Below are positions 13,119-25,514 of a stretch of DNA of 64,000 bases, piece after piece. The translations under genes and the position numbers were made by a program. The notes under the pieces were generated by a model. It worked only from the letters and a program-made list of their open reading frames with translations. It was not told the DNA's origin and did not search any database. The DNA is from Alentia gelatinosa. Lineage: Eukaryota; Annelida; Polychaeta; Phyllodocida; Polynoidae. The stretch spans positions 33,575,300 to 33,639,299 of the forward strand of contig OX465581.1 in NCBI GenBank assembly GCA_950022655.1, written 5' to 3'. The first letter of the stretch is position 1, and every line of letters starts with the position of its first letter.

Positions 13119-13448
13119 CTAATAATAGATGAAGAGTTGACACAGATATGGCATTAATAGTGTTTCTTTATTAGAACACATCCGCCAATCCGCCAAAACG
13201 AAGTAAACTCAGAAATTATCGTTCAATGATATTACAATCCATGTCCACCTTGCTGTCGATTGACTTTTGGATAAATATCATTTGAAACTGACCAACTAGA
13301 CCAGTCGCCCAGTTGTTTGATATCTAACAGAGATAACTGGCTTTATGCAGATCTAATCCCCTCCACAAGGTACAGAATGTGAGGTCGCGTTTCCTAACTC
13401 TAAATCCACCACCAGCCGTTACAAAAATTCCCATTATGAAACCAATGG
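12140..13448. other. Non-coding stretch with a (TA)n tract
   Basis: No gene recognised. A pure TA microsatellite occupies 13049-13115. Confidence 0.5.
13049..13115. repeat. (TA)n microsatellite
   Basis: Uninterrupted TA dinucleotide run of about 33 units. Confidence 0.95.
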
Positions 13449-13453
13449 TAGGC

Positions 13454-13873
13454 CTAAGTATCCCTAACACATATACAATTTTTCATAAATGATACCCATT
13501 GATCAGAGTTAGAAGAATAAGTCACTTTGTCATAAAGTTCCTTAATAAGGGAAAAGACACAAAAAGGTGAAACTGGAATTTTACCAAATGGAATCACCAA
13601 CTCCCTATAAAAAAATTCATAGTTATTGGTCTGACAATGGTAAAAATACATGAGTTGAAGAAAAAAAAAGCACCTTATCAATGGTAAGTTTCAAACCCTC
13701 TTCCAAAATATTGACTTTCTTAATACCCCATGATAATCTAACATACATGCTAGCCAAAACGCTAAGTCTTCTGATTTATCCAAAAATAAACAATGAAAAA
13801 AACCCACAATAAATCTGTTTTGGACAATGGAACACTCTGAGTGCTCGAAGAACCAATTGATCTTGTTATTCAC
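13454..13873 (-). pseudogene. Possible LINE reverse-transcriptase fragment
   Basis: The - strand translation of 13691-13873 begins NNKINWFFEHSECSIVQNRF, which resembles the Jockey/CR1-type RT segment in which VN.RL.W.LE is followed by a Q.GFR.GRST stretch. The GFR.GRST motif itself is damaged. The next frame (13454-13681) is AT-rich and not diagnostic. If real, this is a heavily decayed piece. A chance match in AT-rich sequence remains possible. Confidence 0.3.
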
Positions 13874-14468
13874 AATAATGTTTGTTTTATTCTAAAATCA
13901 TTTTTATCTACATGATCTACCCCATATTTTTTTTAATTTTTATTTTTTATTAGGTACGATTCGTTAGTACAGGACCTCGATCTGCCATCATACCCTAAGT
14001 GACAAGTGCGTTCAATTTTATCGTTTTTAAAAACAGTTTTTTTTATTTCGTCACCAGTTTTATATATAAGAATAAATGGAGGATCATAGCCTGGAAAATA
14101 ACGAAGCAGGAGTGGTATGTAGTAATGATATATAGTACAAATGAAATACAAAGTAAAACTTAAACCTAATAACAATGAAGTGATGAATAATGTCCTTGCA
14201 GTGGATTTAGAATACTAGTATAGATCCAGAAACACTTGACCAGCTCACCAATTAATAATAAATGACCGGTTAACCAGTCAGTGTGTACTAACTTTAGCTT
14301 TGATCTTGTGAATAACTCTAACCTCCGAGAGATAATTTATAATAGAAGTGTATTTATTTGAATGATGAAGCCATAAAGGATAAATACATACAAATGGTAT
14401 AAATCGTTGCTGGAATCAGCAAAGAAATCGAATTCTGTACAAAATCTCATATAATGTTGCCACTGACG

Positions 14469-14954
14469 CTATCGTGTTGTTGAAGTATTGGATGACATCC
14501 AGTTAGTCTGATAACTGGCCATTCTCTCCTCCAAACCTAAAAACAAGAAACACAAGGAAGGCCAGGGCGGAATCTCAGCTTTTCTTCTAGAATCGAAAAA
14601 ACAACAACAGTTAGACAGAAAATCAGGAAAAACATTTTCTTCGAAACGAATATACTTAACAGTAATATAAAAATTGAAAATTGCGCTGATCCAAAAAAGT
14701 TCTTGCAACCAACGCATTGCCTCTAGATTTCTGCTGCGACCCGTATTGATTGCCGACACTACCTGGGTATTATCAGATAATAACAAAACATGACAATTCC
14801 CCAACTGTGTACAGCTTCTACTACGGGACAAACCTAGAATTTTGGCCTTGTTTGTTACTTTTGAAGTGTATTTTACTACTATCATTTCTGAATAACTCTG
14901 TCTCGAAGCTACGATGACAGTAGGTAACCTGGTAAGTTCATAAGAAATATCCAT
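14469..14954 (-). pseudogene. Retroelement RNase H domain fragment
   Basis: The 161-codon - strand frame contains CHVLLLSDNTQVVSAINTG, then RSRNLEAMRWLQELFWISA and FNFYITVKYIRFEENVFPDFL. This is the RNase H pattern of DIRS-like and related retroelements: an Asp-Asn-Thr active-site segment, a W.ELFW helix, and a final IP..N..AD.LSR motif, here decayed to IRFEENVFPDFLSN. The loss of the terminal AD.LSR residues and the absence of adjoining RT indicate a dead fragment. Confidence 0.65.
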
Positions 14955-15299
14955 AGAGTTGTATGTCCATGATATGTGTATGTGTGAAAAATGTTTTTAA
15001 AAAAGTGCAAGATGTAAAGAATAGTCTCTCATAATGTCAAATGCAAAGTCTTGCACAAATTAGAAATAAATTTGAAGAGAATCATGTGAAATATTTATCT
15101 GTAAAACATCACCAGAATAATAACAAAAATGAAAAGATATCCCAAATACGGTACTATCTATAAATCCTATTTGTCACATGAAAGTGCCAGTCACCTGTAT
15201 AAACAAATAAAATATTATGCAACAGCAACAGCAAACTCCACTAAAATTTGTTGAAGAGAATACATGTATGTCTACCATTCCATTAGTCAAATAAAAAAC

Positions 15300-15830
15300 C
15301 TTGAATCCTCAAATCCTTGAACAGACCGCTTCAGGGGCACGGGGCACGGGGCACGCTAGGAAGACTTGAGCTGTGAACACGCCCTCTGGTGAATGGTGGC
15401 CGCACTACAGGCTAACGAGGCAGCGTGCATGAACGACGAGGTCTGGTGAGAGGTGGCAGCACTACTATCCTGGAAGCCATGTTACACTGGCCACCAGATC
15501 CACGTTAATTATTCCTAACAGAGTGTAGACAGAGGTGGCCTCCAATCTAGGCCACAGATCTAGAGTAGAGATATCCACACACTACGCCACGCAAACGTTT
15601 ACTCTGGAGGCCAGTGTAGTCATCCAACAACCTCGATGTGTGTCAAAGTTCATGCAATCACGTGGTACGGGTCCTTTACATAAGTCACGATACAGAGCTA
15701 GGTGTTGTCGATCAGCCCATGTCAGGCCATGCAAGGGTCGTCTGGACTTGGTCACTTGTGCCAGCACTAGTTCTACAGGAGGCCTACTGGGTGATCTCGC
15801 CGGTAAGGTAGATAACTCAAGGTAAGTTGT
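15300..15830 (+). other. GC-richer block upstream of TM7SF2; possible first exon or promoter
   Basis: This block is visibly richer in G and C than its surroundings, starts with a GGGGCAC triplet repeat (about 15334-15353), holds an E-box CACGTG at 15659-15664, and ends at a strong splice-donor-like AAG/GTAAGTTG near 15822. The first coding exon of the sterol reductase begins behind a splice acceptor 1.3 kb downstream, so a non-coding first exon must lie somewhere upstream. This block is a reasonable candidate, but that is inference. Confidence 0.25.
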
Positions 15831-16294
15831 ATATTTCTTAACGTCACAGGTAAATCAGTAATGTTTGATAGTGCTGTCATAGAGTCAGCAACTATCAAAT
15901 ACAACTAGCTGATACAGTGATAGCATGATGGTGATAGATTTCCTTCATAAACAGAAAAGGCTAAGAAATTTAAATGAACATGTTAAAAGCAATAGCAATT
16001 ATTAGCATTAGCTCTGGTGGCCAGTGTACCAATTTAACATGACAGCGGAGGTTATCAAAGAACTATACGAGGTTATGGAGCCTCGGAGGCATTTACTGAT
16101 TACTCTTTATTGATTTACCCATAGGTGAGCAATCTATAATACAGGTGTTTCCGTTCAACGCCACCTAACGGTGAGATCCCTCGTTAGTCGGCTTGGACCA
16201 CCACCAGCCAACCGGTGGTGAGATGTAGCCAGTATACCCGGCCCTGTCCCCAAACAGGGCCGGGTGCTGAATCCATACACCCCAACCCTGCCTT

Positions 16295-16569
16295 GTCATT
16301 CAAGACTGGCCGCAGTCTGACATATATGAAAAAAAAATTGAATTGATAAATATATATACCCATTTGTCTTCGCCAACCTTCAAAATAGCTGTCGCTTACT
16401 TTATAACTGTGTTTTAGAGGTAGTTTTCCGTTAGATCTTGGCTGGTTCTTAAATCCTGCCATTTTGTTCAGTCTTCCTCGCTGGTTCCCTAACTGCAAAG
16501 AGCCTCGCCTATTTACATAGAACAGCTGTTCACCGCTGAATGGAGATCAGGGGTGAATACTTTACCTAG
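16295..16569 (+). repeat. Dispersed repeat family A, copy 2
   Basis: Second copy of the repeat at 11859-12139, same orientation, ending in the same GTGAATACTTTACCTAG. It lies about 530 bp upstream of the sterol reductase start. Just upstream, at about 16238-16265, is a perfect short hairpin (CCCGGCCCTGT, loop, ACAGGGCCGGG) not present in copy 1. Confidence 0.85.
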
Positions 16570-17101
16570 GTGAGATGGTGATTTCGACACCCTTTTTCAA
16601 AAATACATTTTATACACCTTTATTGAGTAATATCTTAAATGATACATATTTTGCCATAAGAAGAATTTCCCACAAGATGTCTTATTTGGTGATCTCATAA
16701 GATTACTTTGAATTCTAACGCCTCTTGATTTTATTTTTATGTCACCATATCATTTAGAATAGGTGAAATTATATTTATAATGATTTATGTTGCCCTAAAC
16801 ATAAATGATGTTTCAGAGGTAGATCTAGATATTTTCCTGTATGAGGCAAAAAAAAATATGATTTCTTTGATTTTTAGCTTAGAAAATGGAGAATGTGTAT
16901 ATAAGCTAAGTAACTAATTTAGCATAATAATAGTCAGACCTGTACCGGTATAAATAAATGGGCGACGTGAATATAACTAAATCATCTTTATGTCGCCGTT
17001 TTGAAGGCTAATATATCATATCTCATTCCCATAATGAGGGTGTAACTCTCAGTGAGGCAATTGACCAGCTTAAAACTTCCTGTTCATCCATTTCAGGAGC
17101 C

Positions 17102-20100
17102 ATGGGGGCAGACGAGGTAGTAAAGCGCACCACTGAGCTGGAGTTCGGTGGTGTCCTCGGAGCTGCTGCTATGGTGATGGGTCTGCCCATCGGAGTCTAC
17201 TTCATCAATATTGCATGTGGGAAGGTAGGTAAATTGAGTATGCTTTAAAACAGACGAACGTCTAAATTTTCTACCAGAACTTATTATAAAGATTGATGTC
17301 GAGAGTATGATCAGTGTTGTCTCATAAATACCACATAGTGGGTCTTGTGGGACGAGGATTAGAAGCTGCTCAACCCTCACCCCTTAAGGGTGTGCTCCAC
17401 CAACTAGGTGAAATTGTGTACACTACCTATTGCCAGCAGATCTGGCCTGTAGCAGGTGATGACCTGGCCTGTGGAACACTTTGCCTTTCAGTCGCCGGGT
17501 GTTGAAATGGAGGGTCGGCAACGGTTTGTGGGGTGCCGACTGCGGTTTGTGGAGGATTGGCTGATATAATGATAAAGAACTAACTGTTCCACTGAGCCAG
17601 ACTCTTGCCTGGCATTAGATTTATGAGCGCCTGGCCACACAAGATCATTCAGTGCTGCCTGCCATACATTGCTGGCAAAAGCTGATTGATTAGACTTTAC
17701 CAGCTGGAAGACATGGTTGTTTCATCTGGGTACAGCTCTCCCGTTGACTGTTCCCCGCCTCCATCGTGGTCAGCAGGAATAGATAAGCCATAAACATGTG
17801 AGCGGAGGCTGAAAGTTCAGACAGTTTCAGTAGTTTGGACAGAATTTCATCACCAGAGACTTTGGTATGCCAGTTTCTAGGATTTTGCCTACATGTAGGA
17901 TTTTCATTTTAGTCTCAAAGAGATGAAAATTTCAAGAAATTGTATGTTTTGAGAACAACATGGACTCCAGGTTCCCTAAAATCTAAATCTTAGATAAACT
18001 TGTTCTGTAATCTTTCAAAATTCTGAATTCAGCTACCACGAGCACACTCAGTTAGAGGCCCTATGGATCACAGTGCTCCAACCTAGAGCTGTAGGATGGT
18101 AGGATTCTTGTAGGAAATGCTCCTACGGATAAGGGCAACCTTGGATACTGACATCAGATTGGCTTAAAATATGTCATATGAGAGTGTAAAAAAAAATATT
18201 AGAGGGATGCCTAATGAACTTGTAAAGATATTCTGCAGAATATAGAACTGATAGTGTGTGGTTATCTTTCTTAAATGATTTTCTTTGAAGAGTACCCCAT
18301 TTAGTGCTGAACTACACATATATCCTGTCTCATACCAGATATCTAGATATCCTATACTGGTTGTTAAGGCCCAAGGATCTGCTAGGAGAGTGATGGGGAT
18401 CCCCCATACACCATGTGCGTTTTAGGTGATACATAGACTGGCCTCAGTCCCCATGTAGGCATTTTTTCCTGACCCTAACTGGCATCCCTGCCTGAAAGTG
18501 TGCTATACACATTCATATGTAGGCGTTCGATGCACCCCCTATCGAATGAATGGGGAACTCATTTAGCACGATAAGGTGGCCAACATCCACCAGACTGCAA
18601 TGGAGTCCCATCGACTCACTCAATGGAAACATATGCTAGGTTCATATACAGGCCCCGTGTGGTCATCAACCGGCTAGAATAAGGTGGGTCGGTGGAAGAG
18701 CATGGTATCATAAGACATTTTCGCTCAGCTGGATAGCAGGGGGCGACCCAGAGGTTCGGACAAGAGGCCGGCCTAGCGGCATCTCGACACCTAGTTTGTG
18801 GAACACACCCTTTAAAGTGAACCAAGAAAACCACATAGTTACCGACAATGTAAATTGTTTTTGTCCCGAAGGAAAGAGATGTTACATGAAGTCTCCTAGC
18901 GAGGTTGTCGCTTTACCGAGAGGGGAGTGTGAAAGAACAGATACTTTTGACATAATATTACTAATAGAAATATCATTGCACAATCATAAGACATACATTA
19001 GCGTCGGATGATCACTAATATATGTGTGATACCATAAAATCCTACACACTCATCGGTCTTTGCCATTTTCCCTCTCACTTGTTCACCCACTATCTGACAA
19101 AAATCCAGGCCATGGCCATTCATTTAGTTTTATCAGGGAGAGGAGATTTGACATTTGGGTCTTCAAAATAGGGGTCATTAGGCGAGGTGGTTGAATAACG
19201 AGGTGGCCGAATTACTGAGCATTTTGAAAAAATGAAATATGGGGGGAAATGTTTAGGACTGACTCAGAATGTCCGTAATGAAGGAGTGGTCGCAGAGAGT
19301 TGGTCGTTAAGTGAGACTATATTAATTACGCTGTGTGTTCTAAGCCTATACACTGTGTGGTGCATCTATAGTGACATTTTAGAGATGTCTCATGGGTTCG
19401 CTGTTTCTTGACTTTAAAACAAGAGATCACACCCCATTTCAATATTATTTTGGTGATTTCCCGACTAATACTGATCACTTGTATGTGTTTCAGGAGGCCT
19501 GTCAGGTCTTACCGTTGCCCAGCGTACCGTCCCTGTCAGAACTGTGGGACACACAGGCTATTCTCATCGTCGTCGCCTGGTTCCTCTTCCAGGTGGTACT
19601 ACAACTTCTCCCAGTCGGCCATGTGGCCACAGGGCTTCCCCTGCGGTCAGGAAAGAAACTGAAGTACAGATGTAACGGTAATTGTGACACGTTGAGTTTA
19701 TTGTGTTCCCATGTCTGTTAGTCCATGTCTGTTAATCATCGCCTGATCCAAGAGAAAGGACACCAGAATTCAATATTGATAGATCATGCCAGATTGCATT
19801 GTCGTATCGATGCTCCTTTATTTTGGTAGTAATATGTATACTAATATCATGACTTGTTCATTTTTTATATGTTTCTATATTTATCAGGTTTTTTCCTATG
19901 AAGAATATAGTTTGTGCAAGCACTTATTTTCAGAATAGATTTAGATAACATTTATGAACTCCATTATTGTTATAGTAGTCGATATTGTAATCCAGTGTTA
20001 TACCTATACTTATGGTAGTTATGCCATCTATAGGTCAAGATTTTTAACTTTTTTTAAATTTTATATATGACAGGAACAGAAATGGAAAATGTATAGAAAG

Positions 20101-23100
20101 CTAGGACAGAGACTACATTATTCGAAAACTGAACATTGACTGACGACTGAATGAATTTGGGTTCTCACTAAACAGTTTCCGCGAGGCATTCATATTACAA
20201 GATACAAAAGACCAAGACTAATAGATTTGGAAACTTTTCTACAGATATTACTGATGGTACTTATATACCACAATGATAGACCGAGATAATAGCAAATAAA
20301 GACGAACTAGACTATCTGACAGGGACACATTTCATGGTAGTGTCATGTGTTTCCAGTTTGCCATTTTTATCATTTGCCTAAAATTTACACTTATACAGGC
20401 ATGTGATTTCCCCGGATCTTTTCAGAATTCCGGACTTTATGACGCCCCAAAGGTCATTCTTGAGATCAATGTAAATTCGAGGAGATCAATAGGGCGGGGA
20501 GGGTTCAAAAGCTCATGAACTGTAGAATTAGTGGGTTGACACAATAAGAAAGATCTTTTTAGCTCTTTAGAAATTCACTTACTTGAGGATGTAGGAGCTT
20601 CTGGCGACTTCGCCCCAACCCCCAGCACCTTTACCGGATATTCTATATTTAGTCACCAGTCAGTCCCATGCCGACTCATTGCTCCTTCGCAATTTCTCTG
20701 TACGTAAATTCCGAATTTTTTAAATAACATCCCACAAACAATAGAGAACAGGGATGCCAGTCTTCAGTGGAATTCTTCAGTGGAATTTCACTTTTTCTTT
20801 CGCAGCAAAAAAAATCAGTTTATAAGGTTCTGTTATTTGAACTTCATTCGCTTGTCAAGATAGCACTAATCTAAGATTGATGTTTAAACCCTGTTTTACC
20901 ATTTACAAATTTTCCACTTTTTTCTGACCTCCAACTGACATCCCTGAAAGAAGGATAGACACCGGGCATGTAGATATCTGCTATATATTCATTACTCGGC
21001 AAGAGATAGCTTTCTTGTCCCCGCCCCCACCGCCACCTTCTCCGAAATCCCAATGGTCAGTTTAGTTTTATATTCCTTGTAGTACAGTTATGTTCCTAAA
21101 CTCTTGTCTTTCTAACTTCCAGCCTTCATTGCCTTTTTGATATCTGTCGGTGCCTTCGTGGTCTTATACATGGCCGGCGTGAATGTCACCTACGTGTACC
21201 ACAAGTTCATCCCCATGGCAACAGCCTCAATTGTCTTTTCCACCGTCTTGTCTGCGGCGCTTTATATCAAGTCACAATCTGCACCGAATGACGAGTTGGC
21301 GGCCGGAGGAAATAGCGGTTAGTATGCGTACATAAACCACTGTAAATAACCAGTAATATACCCACATCGTGGATATGCTGTTTCCAACAACTATCATGTG
21401 CTCCAAGAGAAATAGAGATTTGTTTGTATTCCTAAATGATCGCATAGATGCTGCCATGCACATTATTAGATCATTTGCACTGCATGCCATTGTTTGAATA
21501 AATAGACAATAATCGATGGTTTTGTGGACAGGTGGCCGTAAACCACGAGAGGTTGACGCATAGTAATACACAAGCGCTAGTGAGTGTATTGCGACGTCAA
21601 CCTCGAGTTTGTTGCATTTATTATCCATCTTTTCGAGTAAATCAAACCATATTAGAGGGTATAGCAAAAGGGACTATTTATTTGTTCTATAGCACAAAGG
21701 GACTATTTTTTCCCCTGTAAACCATGGTTTCGAGGCCGCATGCCACAGATTTTAATCCGTATACCACAGTTATGGTATATGGCAGGTTTTAAATAATGGG
21801 TCGTGGTTTACTCAGTCCCCATACATTTTCAACGGAGTCTTTGTATACGATAGATAATAAATCATAATAAACGTGGTTCTGTGCCTGCAAACTCATCACC
21901 TAAAGGTCCGCACGTGTTCTTCCAGGTATTTTCGTCTATGACTTCTTCATGGGTCGTGAGCTGAACCCTCGTATCGGTGAACTGGATCTGAAGTTTTTCT
22001 GCGAGCTGCGGCCGGGACTGATTGGCTGGGCCATGTTGGACCTGGTGTTCCTGGCACGTGCCTGGGAGACATCGGGCTCCCTGCCGGGCCCTCTGGTGCT
22101 TGTCGCTGGCTTTCATCTGCTGTATGTGGCTGATGCCCTCTGGAATGAGGTTAGGATAGTTTACCTCATTACGCATGTACTCACATCTCGTATATTTATC
22201 CTACCCCTAATAAAAAACGCCATAGGCTTAATATGGGATTTGTTTAAGTCACGGGTAGTGACATAAAGTGTTGTTTATGCCACTACTTTCTGATACTGAA
22301 AAAATATGGAAACGGGGTAGGATAAAATCTAGACGCCACTCGTTTGAGTTTGAGCTTATTTATGCCACTCATTTTGTTGGCTCCATAATGTCACTCGTCT
22401 TCGACTCGTGAAATTATGGAGCCAACAAAATGCGTGGCATAAATAAACTCAGACTCAAACTCGTGACGTCTCTTGATAGTATGTGTATGTTATGTTTTAA
22501 TCAGTATCATTAGATATTGAGAAAGTGACCACAAATTGCATATCAACATTAAGATACATTTAATTACCGTGTATTCACGCGTATTAGACACACCCCGACT
22601 TCATGGAAATCCCTATAAGACATGGTTCATTTCTCCCACAGTGCAGCGTGGCCTCCAATATTTTTTGAAAAAGGTGTTTTTAATATAGACAATATATAAA
22701 TATGTATTATTATGCAGTAATATGATAAAACATAAAAATTATATATATATCCGTTGGTTTGAAGGCATTTCTAATGGTACCCCTCGAAATTGTCAATTGT
22801 TCTCGGGAAAAACCTGTGTATAAGACGCACCCCGAGTTTGGGCGAATTCTATAAGACGCACCAGGGGCTTGGTTCGTGTATAAGACGCAGGAATTTATGA
22901 CGGTCAACTTGCTACCTTTGGGGTCATCCCTAAAGTATGTACATAGTGAGAAGGATTTTGGCTCACAAATTTTGGAAATCTTACATACATCCCTTCTTTA
23001 CTCTATTAGAAACAAGGTGGAGAGGAATGGGGTGGGGTGAAGATTTTCAGAGATATTGTGTATATACATTATGGATGTCCCCACAGTGACGTTGACGGTG

Positions 23101-25058
23101 GAATCGTTGGCTAAGTTACCAAGTGCTGTTGATAGTGTGACATCACTGTATTGAATGGGGTTTCTCCAGGTTGTTTAGGAAAAAAGATATGGTGATATTG
23201 AAAAGACACTAATTTTTCATAAAAAAATGAGGCAAGGAATACATGTACATGTTTTCATCGGGTTTCCTTTGAAAAGTTCACGAGATTAAACTAGACACCA
23301 AAACAATATAGTCTTGAGCTTATCATAACGTTATTATATTGGTCTTTCTAAATTTTGGAAATTCATTTTTAATTTCAGGAATGTATTCTGACGACAATGG
23401 ATATTGTCACCGATGGCTTTGGCTTCATGCTGGCTTTTGGAGATCTGGCTTGGGTGCCTTTCCTCTACAGTCTCCAGGCACGGTTCCTGGTAAACCACCC
23501 ACAGGAGTGGTCCAGTCTTGCCCTGCTGTTCCTTTTAGCGCTTAATAGTAAGTAGTAATGTGTATGCAATTACTACAGTAACTGAGTAATTTGAACAACT
23601 CGTTCTATATCTGTAATATTCCGCGGATATAGATGTCTGTACATAACATCTAATAAATCCTTTCCCTATTTCTCCCAATCAATGAATAAACAATATTCCT
23701 TATGGCAAAAACATTTTCTCTGATGTATATCGATGCTTCAGAAGTCATAAGATAGGTCCTCAGTCTTATTTATAAGTATTTTTTGCTTTGCTTTGGAAAA
23801 TATACTAATATGTTATAATTATCATGCGAGAGTTTCCGATAAATATGCTAGAAACTGGATGAAAGGATGGTGCTCATGGCTTATTTCATTTTCTCTTAGT
23901 GATTGGATATATGATCTTCAGAGGGTCCAACTCTCAAAAGAATTTATTCCGTAAGGATCCACACCATCCGAGTGTTGCGTGTAAGTACTCTTTCTTTTTG
24001 CATCGAAGATTATACCTCTGAAATTTTATTTTATCAAGTATGATATACGGCATTCTAAATACCAAGTCAAAAGATGTCGTAATCTGATATTTCTTCTAAA
24101 CTATCTTGTTCTGATATGTCTATGGTCCTTCAATGATGTGGCCCTACCAAAATGTTTTTGTTTAAGAACGAATATGTGTACACTAACAAACTGATTTATA
24201 GTCTTAGGTTGACTATTTCTCAACCGCAAAAGCTTATTTCTATATTATGTAACATAAGATGATTATTCAGAGTAAGTAAAACAGTGAATATTCAAATGAG
24301 TAACCCCCGGTCTTTATTTTCTTGTAAACATTTCTATGTGAAAACGAATATCGTGAAGCAAACATTATAGGAGAGTGATATCTAAACAAAATATAATCTA
24401 AAAAACAACAAAAATGCCTTTAAGAATATTGAGAGACTGATGCAATTTTCGCCATTAACTTTAAAGTTAACCCACACCGCTCCTTGATAATTTCACCAGA
24501 TCTAGAAACGCTGCAGACGGCTTCCGGTCGTAAGCTGCTGGTGTCCGGCTGGTGGGGATACGTGCGTCATCCTAATTACCTTGGTGACCTGATCATGGCA
24601 ACCGCCTGGTCCCTGCCGTGTGGTAAGTAACTGCTATTTAACATCAGACAGTATGGTTTTATTTATATCATTTCTATGCCTTCTATAATTACTATAACTA
24701 GACCTGTTTTCTAAATTGATCACAAGTATTTATCTTTTTTTCGGTAATAAGTTTTGCCCTTTGCCCTAGGCCCTATAGGACCTATCTCACTTGTTAACAA
24801 TAACTAATGGAAGACTTGCAAAACTAATCCTGTGAAAGTGATGTTGAATGATTATAAGGCTTACTACATATTTAGCTTTGCTTGTTTATATCTTCAGGTT
24901 TCCAAAACATCTTGCCCTATTTTTACCCGATTTACTTCCTCGGACTATTGATCCATCGCAACGGTCGGGACGAACACAGTTGTCGACTGAAGTACGGGTC
25001 AGATTGGGACCGCTATTGCCAGCGAGTGAAATACGCCATATTCCCTTATATCTATTGA
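17102..25058 (+). CDS. TM7SF2: Delta(14)-sterol reductase (TM7SF2/LBR family)
   Basis: Eight coding exons: 17102-17224, 19494-19677, 21123-21317, 21926-22149, 23379-23547, 23900-23980, 24500-24622, 24898-25058. All introns are GT-AG and phases agree, giving 419 aa, about the length of vertebrate TM7SF2. The family enzyme uses NADPH to reduce the C14-C15 double bond of sterol intermediates in the ER or inner nuclear membrane. Residues 14-40 (EFGGV then a hydrophobic helix) match the family start. Both ERG4/ERG24 signatures are intact: [16 protein letters not shown] at 168-183 and [17 protein letters not shown] at 384-400. [15 protein letters not shown] (341-355) and the C-terminal FPYIY are also present. 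The ATG sits in a strong Kozak context (GAGCCATGG) five bases after a splice acceptor at 17095-17096, so a 5'UTR intron is likely. An LBR-type Tudor N-terminus in an upstream exon was not seen but cannot be excluded. It converges on the PRDM gene. Confidence 0.95.
21503..21866 (+). repeat. Dispersed repeat family B, copy 1 (TM7SF2 intron 3)
   Basis: Related over most of its length to 45027-45345, same orientation. Shared blocks include TAGACAATA, TTTTGTGGA, GGCCGTA/AGCCGTA, GTTGACGC, CCACAGTTATGGTAT and GAGTCCCCATACATTTTCAA. This copy alone carries a hairpin near 21551-21606 (GAGGTTGACG ... CGTCAACCTC around GTAATACAC/GTGTATTGC). Class unknown; no coding capacity. Confidence 0.8.
22195..22471. 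mobile_element. Modular foldback element, copy 1 (TM7SF2 intron 4)
   Basis: Two parts. First, a 130-bp module bounded by inverted TTTATCCTACCCC (22195-22207) and GGGGTAGGATAAA (22314-22326). Second, a long foldback, 22331-22471, with left arm AGACGCCACTCG..GCCACTCATTTTGTTGG and a matching right arm CCAACAAAATGCGTGGC..GACGTCT. The same design recurs at 48593-48857 and, more loosely, 53421-53706. No coding capacity. Confidence 0.8.
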
Positions 25059-25508
25059 GGACTAAATCAGGGGCACACTATTCCCTCACATCAAAGACGC
25101 CTTGACCTGTTGACGCTTCACCAACATCTCTTCAATCGCGTTACATGGGTCTCTACCGGAATGTCCTTGTGTCTTGATGCAGTGAAATCTTTGTCGAATG
25201 AGTTTACAAAAATCTGATATCCTCTTCAGCCACGATGATACCATCCCATTACATTTAATAATACTTATTGATAAGTGTCATATCAAATTATTCAATGTTT
25301 CATCAATTCCAAATGCAAAGAACTTCATGTGTATCATTATGTGACGTGACATAGCGTTCTCCATTGGTATTTCATTGTTTATATGTGAAGTGTAATTCAC
25401 TCTGTGATATGAGTATATCGTACATTATATCCAATAATATATCCATCGTCTTAATGGGGGTAACCAAAGGTTAAATAGTCATCGTGAAATGTGAACATTA
25501 TATATCAG

Positions 25509-25514
25509 AATAAA
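25509..25514 (+). terminator. Candidate poly(A) signal for TM7SF2
   Basis: AATAAA lies 451 bp beyond the TM7SF2 stop codon and is the first clear canonical hexamer I see on that strand. Use is not shown. Confidence 0.45.
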
